Of a stretch of 64,000 nucleotides of DNA, positions 51,252 to 60,028 are shown in pieces. This DNA is from Micromonospora echinofusca (GTDB lineage: Bacteria; Actinomycetota; Actinomycetes; Mycobacteriales; Micromonosporaceae): positions 1 to 64,000 of the forward strand of contig NZ_WVUH01000003.1 in NCBI RefSeq assembly GCF_017614955.1. The letters are read 5' to 3'. Under the pieces are notes generated by a model, which was not told where the DNA came from, did no database searches, and saw only the letters and a list, made by a program, of their open reading frames with translations. Within the stretch, counting starts at the first letter, position 1, and each line of letters starts with the position of its first letter. The position numbers and the translations under genes are program-made.

Positions 51252-52189
51252 AGGTAGTCACCCGGCCAGTGGAAGGCACCGGGCGCGGTGAGCAGCGCGG
51301 TCAGGTGCTCCGGGGTGGCGTGCACCGGCCGGACCATGCCGGTGGTGTCGGTCTCGGTCACCGGGTCGGTCAGCAGGCAGGGCAGCGCCAGCTCGATCGC
51401 CGGGTCGGCGGGCAGCCGGGCCTCGATGCACGTCACCCCCGCCGACCCGGCCCGCGCCGCCACGGCGGCGAACAGGGCCGCCAGGGCGTCCTCCTGACCG
51501 GGCCAGACCGCCGCCTCCGCCACCCGCAGCCGGTCGTCGGAGCGCTGGGTCACCAGGTACCCGCCCACCTGGCCGTGCTGCCGGGCGACCAGCAGTTCCG
51601 CCGGTGGCGCGTACCAGAACGGCACCCGGCGCCCCCAGTCGTCGGCGGTGCGGACGGTGCTCAGCGGGCGACGGGCGTTGAAGGCCCGGTGCACCGGGGC
51701 GATCTCCGGCCAGTCGGCCAGCGGGGCGGGCCGCACCGACCAGCCCGGCACCAACGGTGCTGCCGGCCGGACCGGTCGACCACTGCGGTAGTCGAGGGTG
51801 AACGACCGGAAGCCGCTGCTGCGGTACACCTCGGGGGTGCCGGTGAACAGCAGCGACCAGGCGCAGCCGTCGGCGGCCATCGCGGCACCGGCCAGGTCGA
51901 GCAGGCGCCGCACGTGCCCCTGCCCCCGGGCCGACGGGCGGGTGGCCACGTTGGCCACCCCGCCGACCAGGTCGACGTGCCCGGCGGCGTCCCGGACCCG
52001 CCGGGGCAGGTAGTAGACGGCGGCGAGCACCTCGGCGTCCCGCACCGCCACGAAGGTGCGCGGCAGCCTGCCCGGGTCCCGGGCCCAGAGCAGGCCGACG
52101 TCCGCCCCGGCGAACGACTCGGCCCAGGTGGCCAGCAGCGACGGTACGTCCGCCGGGGTGGCCGACCGGTAGGTTACGCTGCCGGTCAT
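51248..52189 (-). CDS. GNAT acetyltransferase (two-domain type)
   Basis: 313 aa from an ATG whose TGA neighbour is the FAH-gene stop (ATGA). N-terminal GNAT domain: VGGVANVATRPSARGQGHVR is the acetyl-CoA loop, then LLFTGTPEVYRSSGFRSF. The second half has weaker GNAT-like or SCP-like character (AFNARRPLSTVRTADDW). Sits inside the catabolic operon between the hydrolase and the lactonase, so a role in that pathway, or as a stowaway, cannot be decided. Confidence 0.82.
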   Translation of the reverse strand: MTGSVTYRSATPADVPSLLATWAESFAGADVGLLWARDPGRLPRTFVAVRDAEVLAAVYYLPRRVRDAAGHVDLVGGVANVATRPSARGQGHVRRLLDLAGAAMAADGCAWSLLFTGTPEVYRSSGFRSFTLDYRSGRPVRPAAPLVPGWSVRPAPLADWPEIAPVHRAFNARRPLSTVRTADDWGRRVPFWYAPPAELLVARQHGQVGGYLVTQRSDDRLRVAEAAVWPGQEDALAALFAAVAARAGSAGVTCIEARLPADPAIELALPCLLTDPVTETDTTGMVRPVHATPEHLTALLTAPGAFHWPGDYL

Positions 52190-53025
52190 GCCGGGGCGAG
52201 CCGGTTGTGCTGCCGACCGAGCCCGTCGATCTCCACGGTCATCGTGTCCCCGGCGGCCAGGTACGGGAACCGGCCGGACAGCGCCACCCCCTGCGGGGTG
52301 CCGGTGTTGACCACGTCGCCCGGTTCGAGGACGAGATACTGCGACAGGTGCCAGAGCAGGTACGCCACGTCGAAGATCATGTCGGCGGTGGACGAGTCCT
52401 GCCGGGGCTCGTCGTTGACCCAGGACCGCAGCCGCAGCCGCTGCGGGTCGCCCACCTCGTCCGGGGTGACCAGCCACGGTCCGAGCGGGTTGAACGTCTC
52501 GCAGGACTTGCCCTTGCCCCACTGCCCGCCCGGGTCGGCGAACTGGAAGTCCCGTTCCGAGACGTCGTTGGTGACCGCGTACCCGGCCACGTGGGTGAGC
52601 GCGTCGGCGGGGGAGTCCAGGTAGCGGGCCCGGGTACCGATCACCACGGCCAGCTCCACCTCCCAGTCGGTCCGGGTCGAGCCGCGCGGGACGAGCACGT
52701 CGTCGTACGGCCCGACGACCGTGTTCGGGGACTTGAAGAACAGGATCGGCTCGGCGGGTGGCTCGGCACCGGACTCGGCGGCGTGCGCGGCGTAGTTCTG
52801 CCCGATGCAGAGCACCGCACCGGGTCGGGCCACCGGCGCGCCCACCCGCTGCCCGGTGACGTCGACGCGGGGCAGCGGCCCGGCGGCGCGTACCCGGCCG
52901 ACCGGATCGGTGGCGAGGAACGCGCCGTCGATGTCGGCGGTCACCCCGCTCAGGTCGAAGTGGTCGGTGCCGTCGAACAGCACCGGGCGCTCCGCGCCGG
53001 CCGGTCCGATCCGCATGAACCTCAT
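52186..53025 (-). CDS. Fumarylacetoacetate hydrolase-family protein
   Basis: 279 aa. FAH fold: VLCIGQNYAAHAAESG, PILFFKSPNTVVGPYD, WEVELAVVIGTRARYL with the metal-binding Glu residues, GYAVTNDVSERDFQF and GDVVNTGTPQGVALSG. Members cleave or hydrate diketo acids; in deoxy-sugar pathways one splits 2,4-diketo-3-deoxy acids. Together with lactonase, dehydratase and SDR genes in this region that is the most attractive role (inference). Confidence 0.88.
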   Translation of the reverse strand: MRFMRIGPAGAERPVLFDGTDHFDLSGVTADIDGAFLATDPVGRVRAAGPLPRVDVTGQRVGAPVARPGAVLCIGQNYAAHAAESGAEPPAEPILFFKSPNTVVGPYDDVLVPRGSTRTDWEVELAVVIGTRARYLDSPADALTHVAGYAVTNDVSERDFQFADPGGQWGKGKSCETFNPLGPWLVTPDEVGDPQRLRLRSWVNDEPRQDSSTADMIFDVAYLLWHLSQYLVLEPGDVVNTGTPQGVALSGRFPYLAAGDTMTVEIDGLGRQHNRLAPA

Positions 53026-53051
53026 GTGTCCTCTTTCGATGTGTCAGGTGG

Positions 53052-54314
53052 TCACTGGGCGGGCACGGCGACGACGGTGCCGCTGTGCCTTGCCGTCTCG
53101 GCGGCGAAGACCGCCAGGTGGCTGGCGAGCGACTCGTCCAGCCCGGAGCGGATGTGCCGGCCGTCGCCGGTGGCGACCGCCCGGACGAACGCGTCCATCA
53201 CGCCGCTGTCGCCGCCGCCGTGGTCGTCGGCGGCGGTGGAGCCGCCGACCGTACCCGCCTCGAACTGCTCGACCGTGTCGGTGCGGAAGTCGTGCACGCG
53301 GACCCGTTCGCCGTCCCCGGTGAGCATCCCGTGGGTGCCGAACAGCCGGGTCTGCCGGTGGGTCTGCTCGGTGAACGCGGTCATGGTGAAGGTGGCGGTC
53401 ACCCCGCCGGTCAGTTCCATCGCCAGCACCTGGTGGTCGACCACGTCGTTGTCGCTGGCGTACACGCAGCGCCCGTACGGGCCGGTACGCAGCGCGTCGG
53501 TCAGCGCGGCCTCGTCGGTGCCGTCGGTGACCACGCTGACCGGCCAGACCGGCCCGCGTTCGCGCAGCGTGGGCAGGTACAGCTTCAACGCCGAGTACGG
53601 GCAGGTCGGCTCCACCGCACAGTCCAGGCACCGGTCGGCGGCCCCGGCCGGGCGCTGGTCGGGGCGGAAGTGCCGCAGCCCGCCGAAGCTGGCCACCCGC
53701 TCGATCCGGCGGCCGGTGACGTAGCCCAGCCAGTCCAGGTCGTGACTGGACTTGGCCAGCAGCATCGGGGTGGCCAGATCCTCGCGGCGCCACGGACCCC
53801 GTACGTAGGAGTGCGCGTAGTGCCACCAGCCGACCGGCTCCAGGTGCTGGACGCTGACGATCTCCCCGAGTACCCCGCTGTCGACCACCTGCTTCACCAG
53901 GTCGGTGTACGGGGTGTAGCGCAGCACGTGGCAGACGGCGAAGAGTACGCCGGTGGCGCGTACCGCGTCGACGATCTGCCGGCACTGGTCGGCGGTGGGC
54001 GCCAACGGCTTCTCCACCAGCAGGTGGTGGCCGGCCGAGGCGAACGCCACGGCCGGCTCCACGTGCATCCGGTCCTGGGTGGCGACGATGACCGCGTCGG
54101 CCGGTACCCCGGCCAGCAGCAGGTCCCGCCAGTCGGCGAAGCCGACCGCACCGGGATGTGCCGAGGCGACCAGGTTCCGCTGGTGCGGGCGCGGGTCGGC
54201 GACCGCGACCAGGGTGGCCCGTTCCGGGTGGTCGGCCACCCACCGGGCGTACGTCTGGCCCCGGTTGCCGGCGCCCACCAGCGCCACCCGGACCGGCCGG
54301 TCCTGCTGCTCCAC
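53052..54314 (-). CDS. Gfo/Idh/MocA-family oxidoreductase
   Basis: About 420 aa. N-terminal Rossmann VALVGAGNRGQTYARW, the family EKP motif (LLVEKPLAPTADQC) and a C-terminal substrate domain. A Cys cluster, RCLDCAVEPTCPYSALK, is typical of one subgroup and may bind metal. The start GTG at 54314 lies 6 nt after GAGGAG; in-frame GTG codons slightly upstream are less supported. NAD(P)-dependent sugar oxidation is the expected chemistry. Downstream of the beta-helix genes on the same strand. Confidence 0.87.
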   Translation of the reverse strand: MEQQDRPVRVALVGAGNRGQTYARWVADHPERATLVAVADPRPHQRNLVASAHPGAVGFADWRDLLLAGVPADAVIVATQDRMHVEPAVAFASAGHHLLVEKPLAPTADQCRQIVDAVRATGVLFAVCHVLRYTPYTDLVKQVVDSGVLGEIVSVQHLEPVGWWHYAHSYVRGPWRREDLATPMLLAKSSHDLDWLGYVTGRRIERVASFGGLRHFRPDQRPAGAADRCLDCAVEPTCPYSALKLYLPTLRERGPVWPVSVVTDGTDEAALTDALRTGPYGRCVYASDNDVVDHQVLAMELTGGVTATFTMTAFTEQTHRQTRLFGTHGMLTGDGERVRVHDFRTDTVEQFEAGTVGGSTAADDHGGGDSGVMDAFVRAVATGDGRHIRSGLDESLASHLAVFAAETARHSGTVVAVPAQ

Positions 54315-54396
54315 GACACTCTCCTCACTCACTCGCCACCGGGCCGGACCGCCCGGCAGGGCGGCCGGCTCCACCGCCGGCCGCCCGGAACGGGGG

Positions 54397-56583
54397 TCAG
54401 ACGCTCAGGTTCCCGGCGTCGCGTACCCGGGGGCCGGCGGCCGGCATGGTCCGGTCGACCACGCCCTCCTCGACGCACCCGGTGTGGTGCAGGTACGACC
54501 CGTCACCGAAACCACCGTCGGTCAGCCGCAGCCGGCCGCCGGTGAACTGGGTACCGACCGCCGCGTACCGGTTGCGGCCGGACTCGATCCGCACGTGCGC
54601 GGTGTCGCCGTCCCCGGCGGTGCTCAGGTAGCTGCCCAGTTCCCAGCGGACGGCCCCGGTGGCGGCGTCCCGGCTCAGCAGCGCCTTCGCCGCGTTGGTA
54701 CCCCGGACGACCGCGCCGCCGCCGACGGTGATCCGCTGGTCGGCGGCGCCGGCCAGCTTGATCCCGGTGTCGGTGAGGGTGCCGCCGGTGATCCGCACCT
54801 CGGCGGCCTTGACCACGATCGGGGCGGCCTCCGGCGCACCGGTCAGGGTCACGTCGGTCAGGTGCAGCGCGCCGGTGCCGTTGAAGGTGTGCCCGTTGAG
54901 CCCGGTGACGGTCGAGCGGACCAGATGCACCGGCACGGTGACGTTCGGCTGCACCACCTGGGTGGCGGGCGTGGCCAGCCGGAAGGTGCAGCCCTCGATG
55001 ATGTTGGGCCGCCCGGAGCGGGTGGAGGCCTGCGAGATGATCAGCGTGTCGTCGGCCGAGCAGCCGCGCATCTGGATGCCGTCGGCGTTGACCCAGATCA
55101 TGCCGGAGCCGGCCAGGCCCGCCTTGCGGATCACCTGGACGTCCTCCAGGGTCAGGTCGGTGACCTTGACCCGGGCCACGAACCACGAGCAGACGTGCTT
55201 GCGGACGGTGATCCGCTTGGCCGCCGAGCCCCACGCCGCACCGGAGTTGGCGAAGGTCATCAGCCCCGAGTTGCCGGTGTAGACCAGGTCGTGTTCGTAC
55301 TGGCCGTGGGTGACGAACGGGCCCTGGTCGTCGCCGTCGCCGTGGCAGTTGGTCACGTAGCAGTACGCCGAGGCGGTCCAGTCGTTGAGGTGCCGGGCGT
55401 TGGAGGTACGGCAGTCCTCGACGTGTCCGTAGAGGCAGTAGATCTGCTGGGTGAGGTAGCCGGCCCCGCCCCAGGTGACCGAGGTCGGGTTGGTCAGCGT
55501 GCACCGGGCGGTGTGGAAGTAGGTGGCCCAGCGGCGCATGATCACCGGCCAGAAGGTGCCGGTGGCGTCGATGTCGGTGGCGTCGCAGTGCACCGCGTAC
55601 TCGTAGGCCAGCGGGTGCGAGCCGGTGTACTGGTCGGCACCGTTGCCGGTGAAGACCAGGTTGCGCACGTGCACCCGGGCCACCGGCTCGATCCGGGTCC
55701 AGGTGAGGGTACGGCCGGCGGCCAGCTCCCAGCCGTTCTTGTAGTTGATCCGGATGTGCGTACCGTCGATGATCTGGGTGACCTGGACCAGCTTCTGGAG
55801 TTCCTTCTCCCAGCGGCCGGCGAGCTGGTTGACCTCGACGGCGTACCACTGGCCGACGGCGAACGCCGCCGAGTCGGCGACCTGGAACGAGTCCCAGCCC
55901 TCCAGCACCGTCTCGGTCAGCTTGTGGGTGTGCACCTGGTCGGTGACCCGGCCCTGGAAGAAGAGCACCGCGGCGAACGGGTCGTCCCGACCGGCGTCCT
56001 CGATGCCGTTGGTGGACATGGTGTGGCCGCCGAAGTCCAGCTCCAGGTCGCTGCGGAAGAACTTGTGCCGCTTGACGAAGTGCAGGTCGGAGTGGGCCTC
56101 GATGCGGTACACGGTCGGGTCGGCGACCATCGCGTCGAGCGCCGCGTCGGCCGGGGTGGTGGCGTCGAAGATGCCGAAGTGCCGGAACTCGACGACCCCG
56201 CTGTGCAACTGGTGCCAGCGGCCGGGTGCCGGGGCGTCGCGGTGCGGGTCGAGTACGGTGCCGCCGTTGCCGGCGGTGGTGCTGGCCGCCACCCAGCGGA
56301 CCAGTCGGGCGCCGCCGTCCCCGGCGGCGTGGTGCCCGTCGACGTGCACGACCTGACCGTCGTGCAGTTGGTCCGGGGCGAGGGCGAGCAGTGCGGCGAC
56401 GGTCGGGACGTGTCCGATGGCGTCCCGGCCGGGGCTCAGCGGCTGGGCGGCGGCGGCCGGTTCCTCGGGGGCGGCGTACGCCATCGAGGTGGGCATGGCC
56501 AGCGCGGTGCCGGCGAGCGCCAGGCCGCCGAGGCCGGAGGCGCGCAGCAGGGTACGGCGGGTGGTCGGTTCGGAGCTGTTCAC
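54397..56583 (-). CDS. Tat-exported right-handed beta-helix protein
   Basis: 728 aa. A Tat signal with TTRRTLLRASG (RR at residues 9-10) and a hydrophobic stretch ending AYA-A is followed by a long repetitive beta-helix region of the pectin-lyase-like kind (WPVIMRRWATYFHTARC, YGHVEDCRTSNARHLN, GNSGLMTFANSG, GIQMRGCSADDT). GTG start with AAGGAG 7 nt upstream. Probably acts on a polysaccharide outside the cell; no lyase or hydrolase catalytic set was identified. Paralogous to the next gene. Confidence 0.82.
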   Translation of the reverse strand: MNSSEPTTRRTLLRASGLGGLALAGTALAMPTSMAYAAPEEPAAAAQPLSPGRDAIGHVPTVAALLALAPDQLHDGQVVHVDGHHAAGDGGARLVRWVAASTTAGNGGTVLDPHRDAPAPGRWHQLHSGVVEFRHFGIFDATTPADAALDAMVADPTVYRIEAHSDLHFVKRHKFFRSDLELDFGGHTMSTNGIEDAGRDDPFAAVLFFQGRVTDQVHTHKLTETVLEGWDSFQVADSAAFAVGQWYAVEVNQLAGRWEKELQKLVQVTQIIDGTHIRINYKNGWELAAGRTLTWTRIEPVARVHVRNLVFTGNGADQYTGSHPLAYEYAVHCDATDIDATGTFWPVIMRRWATYFHTARCTLTNPTSVTWGGAGYLTQQIYCLYGHVEDCRTSNARHLNDWTASAYCYVTNCHGDGDDQGPFVTHGQYEHDLVYTGNSGLMTFANSGAAWGSAAKRITVRKHVCSWFVARVKVTDLTLEDVQVIRKAGLAGSGMIWVNADGIQMRGCSADDTLIISQASTRSGRPNIIEGCTFRLATPATQVVQPNVTVPVHLVRSTVTGLNGHTFNGTGALHLTDVTLTGAPEAAPIVVKAAEVRITGGTLTDTGIKLAGAADQRITVGGGAVVRGTNAAKALLSRDAATGAVRWELGSYLSTAGDGDTAHVRIESGRNRYAAVGTQFTGGRLRLTDGGFGDGSYLHHTGCVEEGVVDRTMPAAGPRVRDAGNLSV

Positions 56584-56612
56584 GGGGGTACTCCTTGTCC
56601 GCAGGGCGCAGG

Positions 56613-58700
56613 TCAGAGGGTGAGGTTGTCGCCGGTGGCGACGCGGGCGGAGTCGGCGGGCAGCGCGCGGGCGACCCCCTCCTCGACGCATCCGGTGTGC
56701 AGCAGGGTCGACTCGCCGCCGAAGCCGGCCTCGGCGAGGACCAGCCGACCGCCGGAGAACCGGGTACCGGTCGCCCGGTACCGGTTGGTGCCGGTGTCGA
56801 TCCGGACGTGCGCGGTGTCGGCGTCGGTCGTGCTGCTGGTGCAGGCGCCGAGCTCGACCCGGACCTTCCCCGGCCCGGCGGCCCGGGACAGCAGCGCCCT
56901 CCGGGCGTTGGTGCCGACCAGTCGGGCCCCGCCGTCGACCACGAGGCGCTGGTCGCGGACGGCGGAGAGTTCGATGCCGGTGTCGGTCAGGGTGCCGCCG
57001 TGCACCACCACCTCGGCGCTGCCGATGCTCAGCGGGGCCGCGTCGGGTGACCCGGTCAGCGTGCAGTCGGTGAAGTGCACCGGGCCGGCGCCGCGCAGGA
57101 TCGCCCCGTTCAGGCCCCGGAAGGTGGTCCGGACGAAGTGCACCGGGTTGCTCACCGGGGTCTGCACGATCACCGTGCCGGCGGGCTGGTCGAAGTCGCA
57201 GTCGGCGATGATGTTGGGTCGACGGGAACGGGCCGAGCGCTGCGCGATGCTCAGCGTCCTGGCCGAGCAGCCGCGCATCTGGATGCCGTCCGCGTTGACC
57301 TGGAGGGTGCCGGCGGGGTCGAAGGTGGACCGGGCGATGACCCGGACGTCCTCCAGGGTCAGGTCGGTGATCTTGGTGCCGGCGACGAACCAGGAGCAGA
57401 CGTGCCGCTGGATGGTGATCCGCTTGGCGCTGATGCCCCACTGGGACCCGCTGTTGGCGATGTCCATCAGCCCGGAGTTGCCGGTGAAGACCAGGTCGTG
57501 TTCGTACTGCCCGTGCGTGGTGAACGGGTTGCCGCCGGCGTCGTCGCCGTCGCCGTGGCAGTTCTCCACCGTGCAGTACGCCGAGGCGGTCAGGTCGTTG
57601 AGGTGCCGGGCGTTGGAGCTGCGGCAGTCGACGATGTGCCCGTAGAGGCAGTAGATCTGCTGGGTGAGGTAGCCGGCGCCGCCGTACATCACGGTGGGCG
57701 GGTTCTTCAGGGTGCAGTCCGCGGTGGTGAAGTGGGTGCACCAGCGCCGCATGATCACCGGCCACCAGGTGCCGGTGGCGTCGATGCCGGAGACGTCGCA
57801 GCGGACCGCGTACTCGTAGGCGACCGGGTGGGAGCCGCTGTACTCGCGGTCGTCCGGGCCGGAGCCCGGGTACTCGCCGGTGAAGGCGACGTAGCCGTGG
57901 AAGACCATGTTGCGGACGTGCGCCCGCTGCACCGGCTCGACCCGGGTCCAGGTGACGGTGCGGCCCGGGGCCAGCTCCCAGCCGTTGAGGTAGTTCACCC
58001 GGATGTGGGTACCGTCCACGATCGCGGTGACCTGGACCATCTTCTGGAGTTCACGTTCGTCCCGGCCGGCGAGCGCGTTGCTGGTCGCGGTCCACCACTG
58101 GCCGACCGCGAAGCGTGCGGAGTCCGGGACCTGGAACACGTCGGACAGCTCCGGCACCGTCTCGGTGAGGGTGTGGGTGATCGTCGTGTCGGTCACCCGG
58201 CCCCGGAAGTAGAGCACCGCGCCGAACGGGTTGTCGTGGGTGTTGCGCTCGATCCCGTCGGTGTGCACGGTGTGCCCGCCGAAGTCCAGCTCGATGTCGC
58301 TGCGGTCGAAGGTGTGCCGCTTCACGAAACGCAGGTCGGTGTGCGCCTCGATCCGGCGGATCGACGGGTCGGCCACCATCGCGTCCAGCGCGGCGTCGGC
58401 CGGGGTGTCCCGGTCGAAGACGCCGAAGGTCCGGAAGTCGCCGACCCCGGTGTGCAGGGCCAGCCACCGCCCGGCCGGCCGGCCGTACGGGTCGTGCACG
58501 GTGCCACCGTTGCCGGCGGCGGTGCTGGTCGGGTCCCAGCGCAGCAGGGTGCCGCCGCCGTCGCCGGGGGAGTGGTACCCGGCCACCCGGACGACCGTGC
58601 GGGCGGCGAGCGTGGCGGGGGTGATCAGGCGTAGCGCGGCGACGGTGTCCACCTGGAGCACCGGGTCGCGGGGAAGTGCGGACGAGCCGGGTTGACCCAT
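56613..58700 (-). CDS. Beta-helix protein paralogue without a signal peptide
   Basis: 695 aa. By eye well over half identical to its downstream neighbour over the whole beta-helix (RRIEAHTDLRFVKRHTF, ELDFGGHTV, YGHIVDCRSSNARHLNDLTA, GIQMRGCSA, CVEEGVA near the end). The ATG at 58700 has GAGG 5 nt upstream. The N-terminus (MGQPGSSALPRDPVLQVD) carries no Sec or Tat signal, and nothing signal-like is seen further upstream. The copy is therefore either cytoplasmic, exported by another route, or has lost its signal. Confidence 0.8.
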   Translation of the reverse strand: MGQPGSSALPRDPVLQVDTVAALRLITPATLAARTVVRVAGYHSPGDGGGTLLRWDPTSTAAGNGGTVHDPYGRPAGRWLALHTGVGDFRTFGVFDRDTPADAALDAMVADPSIRRIEAHTDLRFVKRHTFDRSDIELDFGGHTVHTDGIERNTHDNPFGAVLYFRGRVTDTTITHTLTETVPELSDVFQVPDSARFAVGQWWTATSNALAGRDERELQKMVQVTAIVDGTHIRVNYLNGWELAPGRTVTWTRVEPVQRAHVRNMVFHGYVAFTGEYPGSGPDDREYSGSHPVAYEYAVRCDVSGIDATGTWWPVIMRRWCTHFTTADCTLKNPPTVMYGGAGYLTQQIYCLYGHIVDCRSSNARHLNDLTASAYCTVENCHGDGDDAGGNPFTTHGQYEHDLVFTGNSGLMDIANSGSQWGISAKRITIQRHVCSWFVAGTKITDLTLEDVRVIARSTFDPAGTLQVNADGIQMRGCSARTLSIAQRSARSRRPNIIADCDFDQPAGTVIVQTPVSNPVHFVRTTFRGLNGAILRGAGPVHFTDCTLTGSPDAAPLSIGSAEVVVHGGTLTDTGIELSAVRDQRLVVDGGARLVGTNARRALLSRAAGPGKVRVELGACTSSTTDADTAHVRIDTGTNRYRATGTRFSGGRLVLAEAGFGGESTLLHTGCVEEGVARALPADSARVATGDNLTL

Positions 58701-58964
58701 GGCAGCCTCAACCTTCGGGTCCGGCCGTACGGCGGGGCACCGTACGGCGGTGGGGGTGGCCGGGTACGGCGGGACGCCGTGCACCGGGCAGGGGGCGCCG
58801 ACCGGCGCGGACACGCCGGTGGCGGGAAGGTCGGGCGAACGCGCGGGGCGCGCAGGCGGCGGAACTGCTGACCGGATACGTCCCGTGACCGGGGCTGCGG
58901 TGCGACGGGAGTCAGCTGTTGCCCGAGATGTGTCGCGGCCGGGGCCGGGACGTTGGCGGAGACG
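58701..58964. promoter_or_regulatory. Spacer between the IclR gene and the beta-helix operon
   Basis: 264 bp with several short repeats of the GTACGGCGG kind and the duplicated ACCGTACGGCGG-like units around 58725-58755. A lower-GC patch (GACGTTAAACAG, near 58962) could hold a promoter for the operon. No operator copy like those upstream of the IclR gene was found. Confidence 0.35.
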
Positions 58965-59786
58965 TTAAACAGCAGGTGGAGGCGGTGTCAAGGCGTGGCC
59001 GAGCCGGGTCGAGATCTCCTCGGCGGCCTGCCGGACCTGCCGGCCGAGTTCCTGGTACCGCCAGCTCGGCAGGCCGAGCTTCAGGCCGGTGACGCTGATC
59101 GCCCCGGCGCAGCCGCCGGTGTGGTCCCGCAGCGCGCTGCCGATGCAGAACACGCCCTCGGCGTCCTCCTCGTCGTCGAGGGCGTACCCGGCCTGCCGGA
59201 CGTCGGTCAGGTGGGCCAGCAGCGAGTCCAGGTCGGTGATGGTGTGGTCGGTACGCCGGGGCAGGCCGACCCGGCCGATCAGGTCGCCGACCTGGGCCGG
59301 GGTCATCTCGGCCAGCAGTGCCTTGCCCAGCCCGGTGCAGTGCGGCAGCTCCCGGGTGCCCATCCGTAGCTCGATCTGGATCCGTTCGCCGTTGCTGACC
59401 TGGTCGATGACGACCGCGTGGGCGCCCTCCGGTACGGCCAGCCGGGAGCTGAGCCCGGTGTCCCGGGTCAGTGCGGTGAGCACCGGCCGGGCGATGTCGC
59501 GCAGCGAGAGCTGCTCCTGCGCGCGTACCCCGAGCCGGGCCAGGGTCATCCCGAGCCGGTAGCGCCGGTTCATCCCCTCGCCGTCGTCGGCGGCCAGTCC
59601 GTGCTGGCAGAGGGTGTGCAGGGTGGCGAAGACCGCGCTCTTGGACAGGCCGCAGGCCCGGGCCACGTCGGTGACGCTGAGCCCCTGGCCGGGGGTGGCG
59701 GCGGCGAGCGCCTCCAGCACCTCGGCCGCGCGGCTGACGCTGCGCACCAGGTAGCGGGAGGTGTCCGCATCTTCGGTGACGGTCAT
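58965..59786 (-). CDS. IclR-family transcriptional regulator
   Basis: 273 aa. N-terminal winged helix (RSVSRAAEVLEALAAATPGQ, LSVTDVARACGLSKSAVFAT) and the IclR effector domain with ELPHCTGLGKALLAEM and GYALDDEEDAEGVFCIGSAL. ATG at 59786 after AAGAAGGACC. It separates the two arms of the sugar-acid region and faces the plus-strand operon; matching 15-bp dyads lie upstream of each arm, so it probably represses both and itself until a sugar-acid inducer appears. Confidence 0.92.
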   Translation of the reverse strand: MTVTEDADTSRYLVRSVSRAAEVLEALAAATPGQGLSVTDVARACGLSKSAVFATLHTLCQHGLAADDGEGMNRRYRLGMTLARLGVRAQEQLSLRDIARPVLTALTRDTGLSSRLAVPEGAHAVVIDQVSNGERIQIELRMGTRELPHCTGLGKALLAEMTPAQVGDLIGRVGLPRRTDHTITDLDSLLAHLTDVRQAGYALDDEEDAEGVFCIGSALRDHTGGCAGAISVTGLKLGLPSWRYQELGRQVRQAAEEISTRLGHALTPPPPAV

Positions 59787-59818
59787 GGTCCTTCTTTCGG
59801 GCAGGAATACGGACGGTG

Positions 59819-59833
59819 TTCGCCAAGGCCGAA
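59819..59833. promoter_or_regulatory. IclR operator, regulator side
   Basis: TTCGCCAAGGCCGAA is a dyad of plan TTCGGC-N3-GCCGAA with one mismatch, 32 bp upstream of the IclR start codon. Confidence 0.65.
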
Positions 59834-59914
59834 CAGCGTAGCAAATTCGTTCGGGAAAAGCGTCGTATGCGTGTTGACCATGGCGATCAGGCGTGTCTAG
59901 TATCCCGAACAACG

Positions 59915-59929
59915 TTTGGCAATGCCGAA
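59915..59929. promoter_or_regulatory. IclR operator, catabolic side
   Basis: TTTGGCAATGCCGAA has the TTCGGC-N3-GCCGAA plan with one mismatch. Next to it is an 11-bp palindrome GAACAGTGTTC (59927-59937), overlapping its end. It lies 99 bp upstream of the aminotransferase gene; the two operator centres are 96 bp apart. Confidence 0.65.
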
Positions 59930-60028
59930 CAGTGTTCTGGATTTTGGCAAGGTTCCTCCTGCGGCGGACAACACCGCGGGCGCCGCGACCGGGCTGGGTC
60001 GCGGTCCCGCACCGATGAGGAGTTAGGT

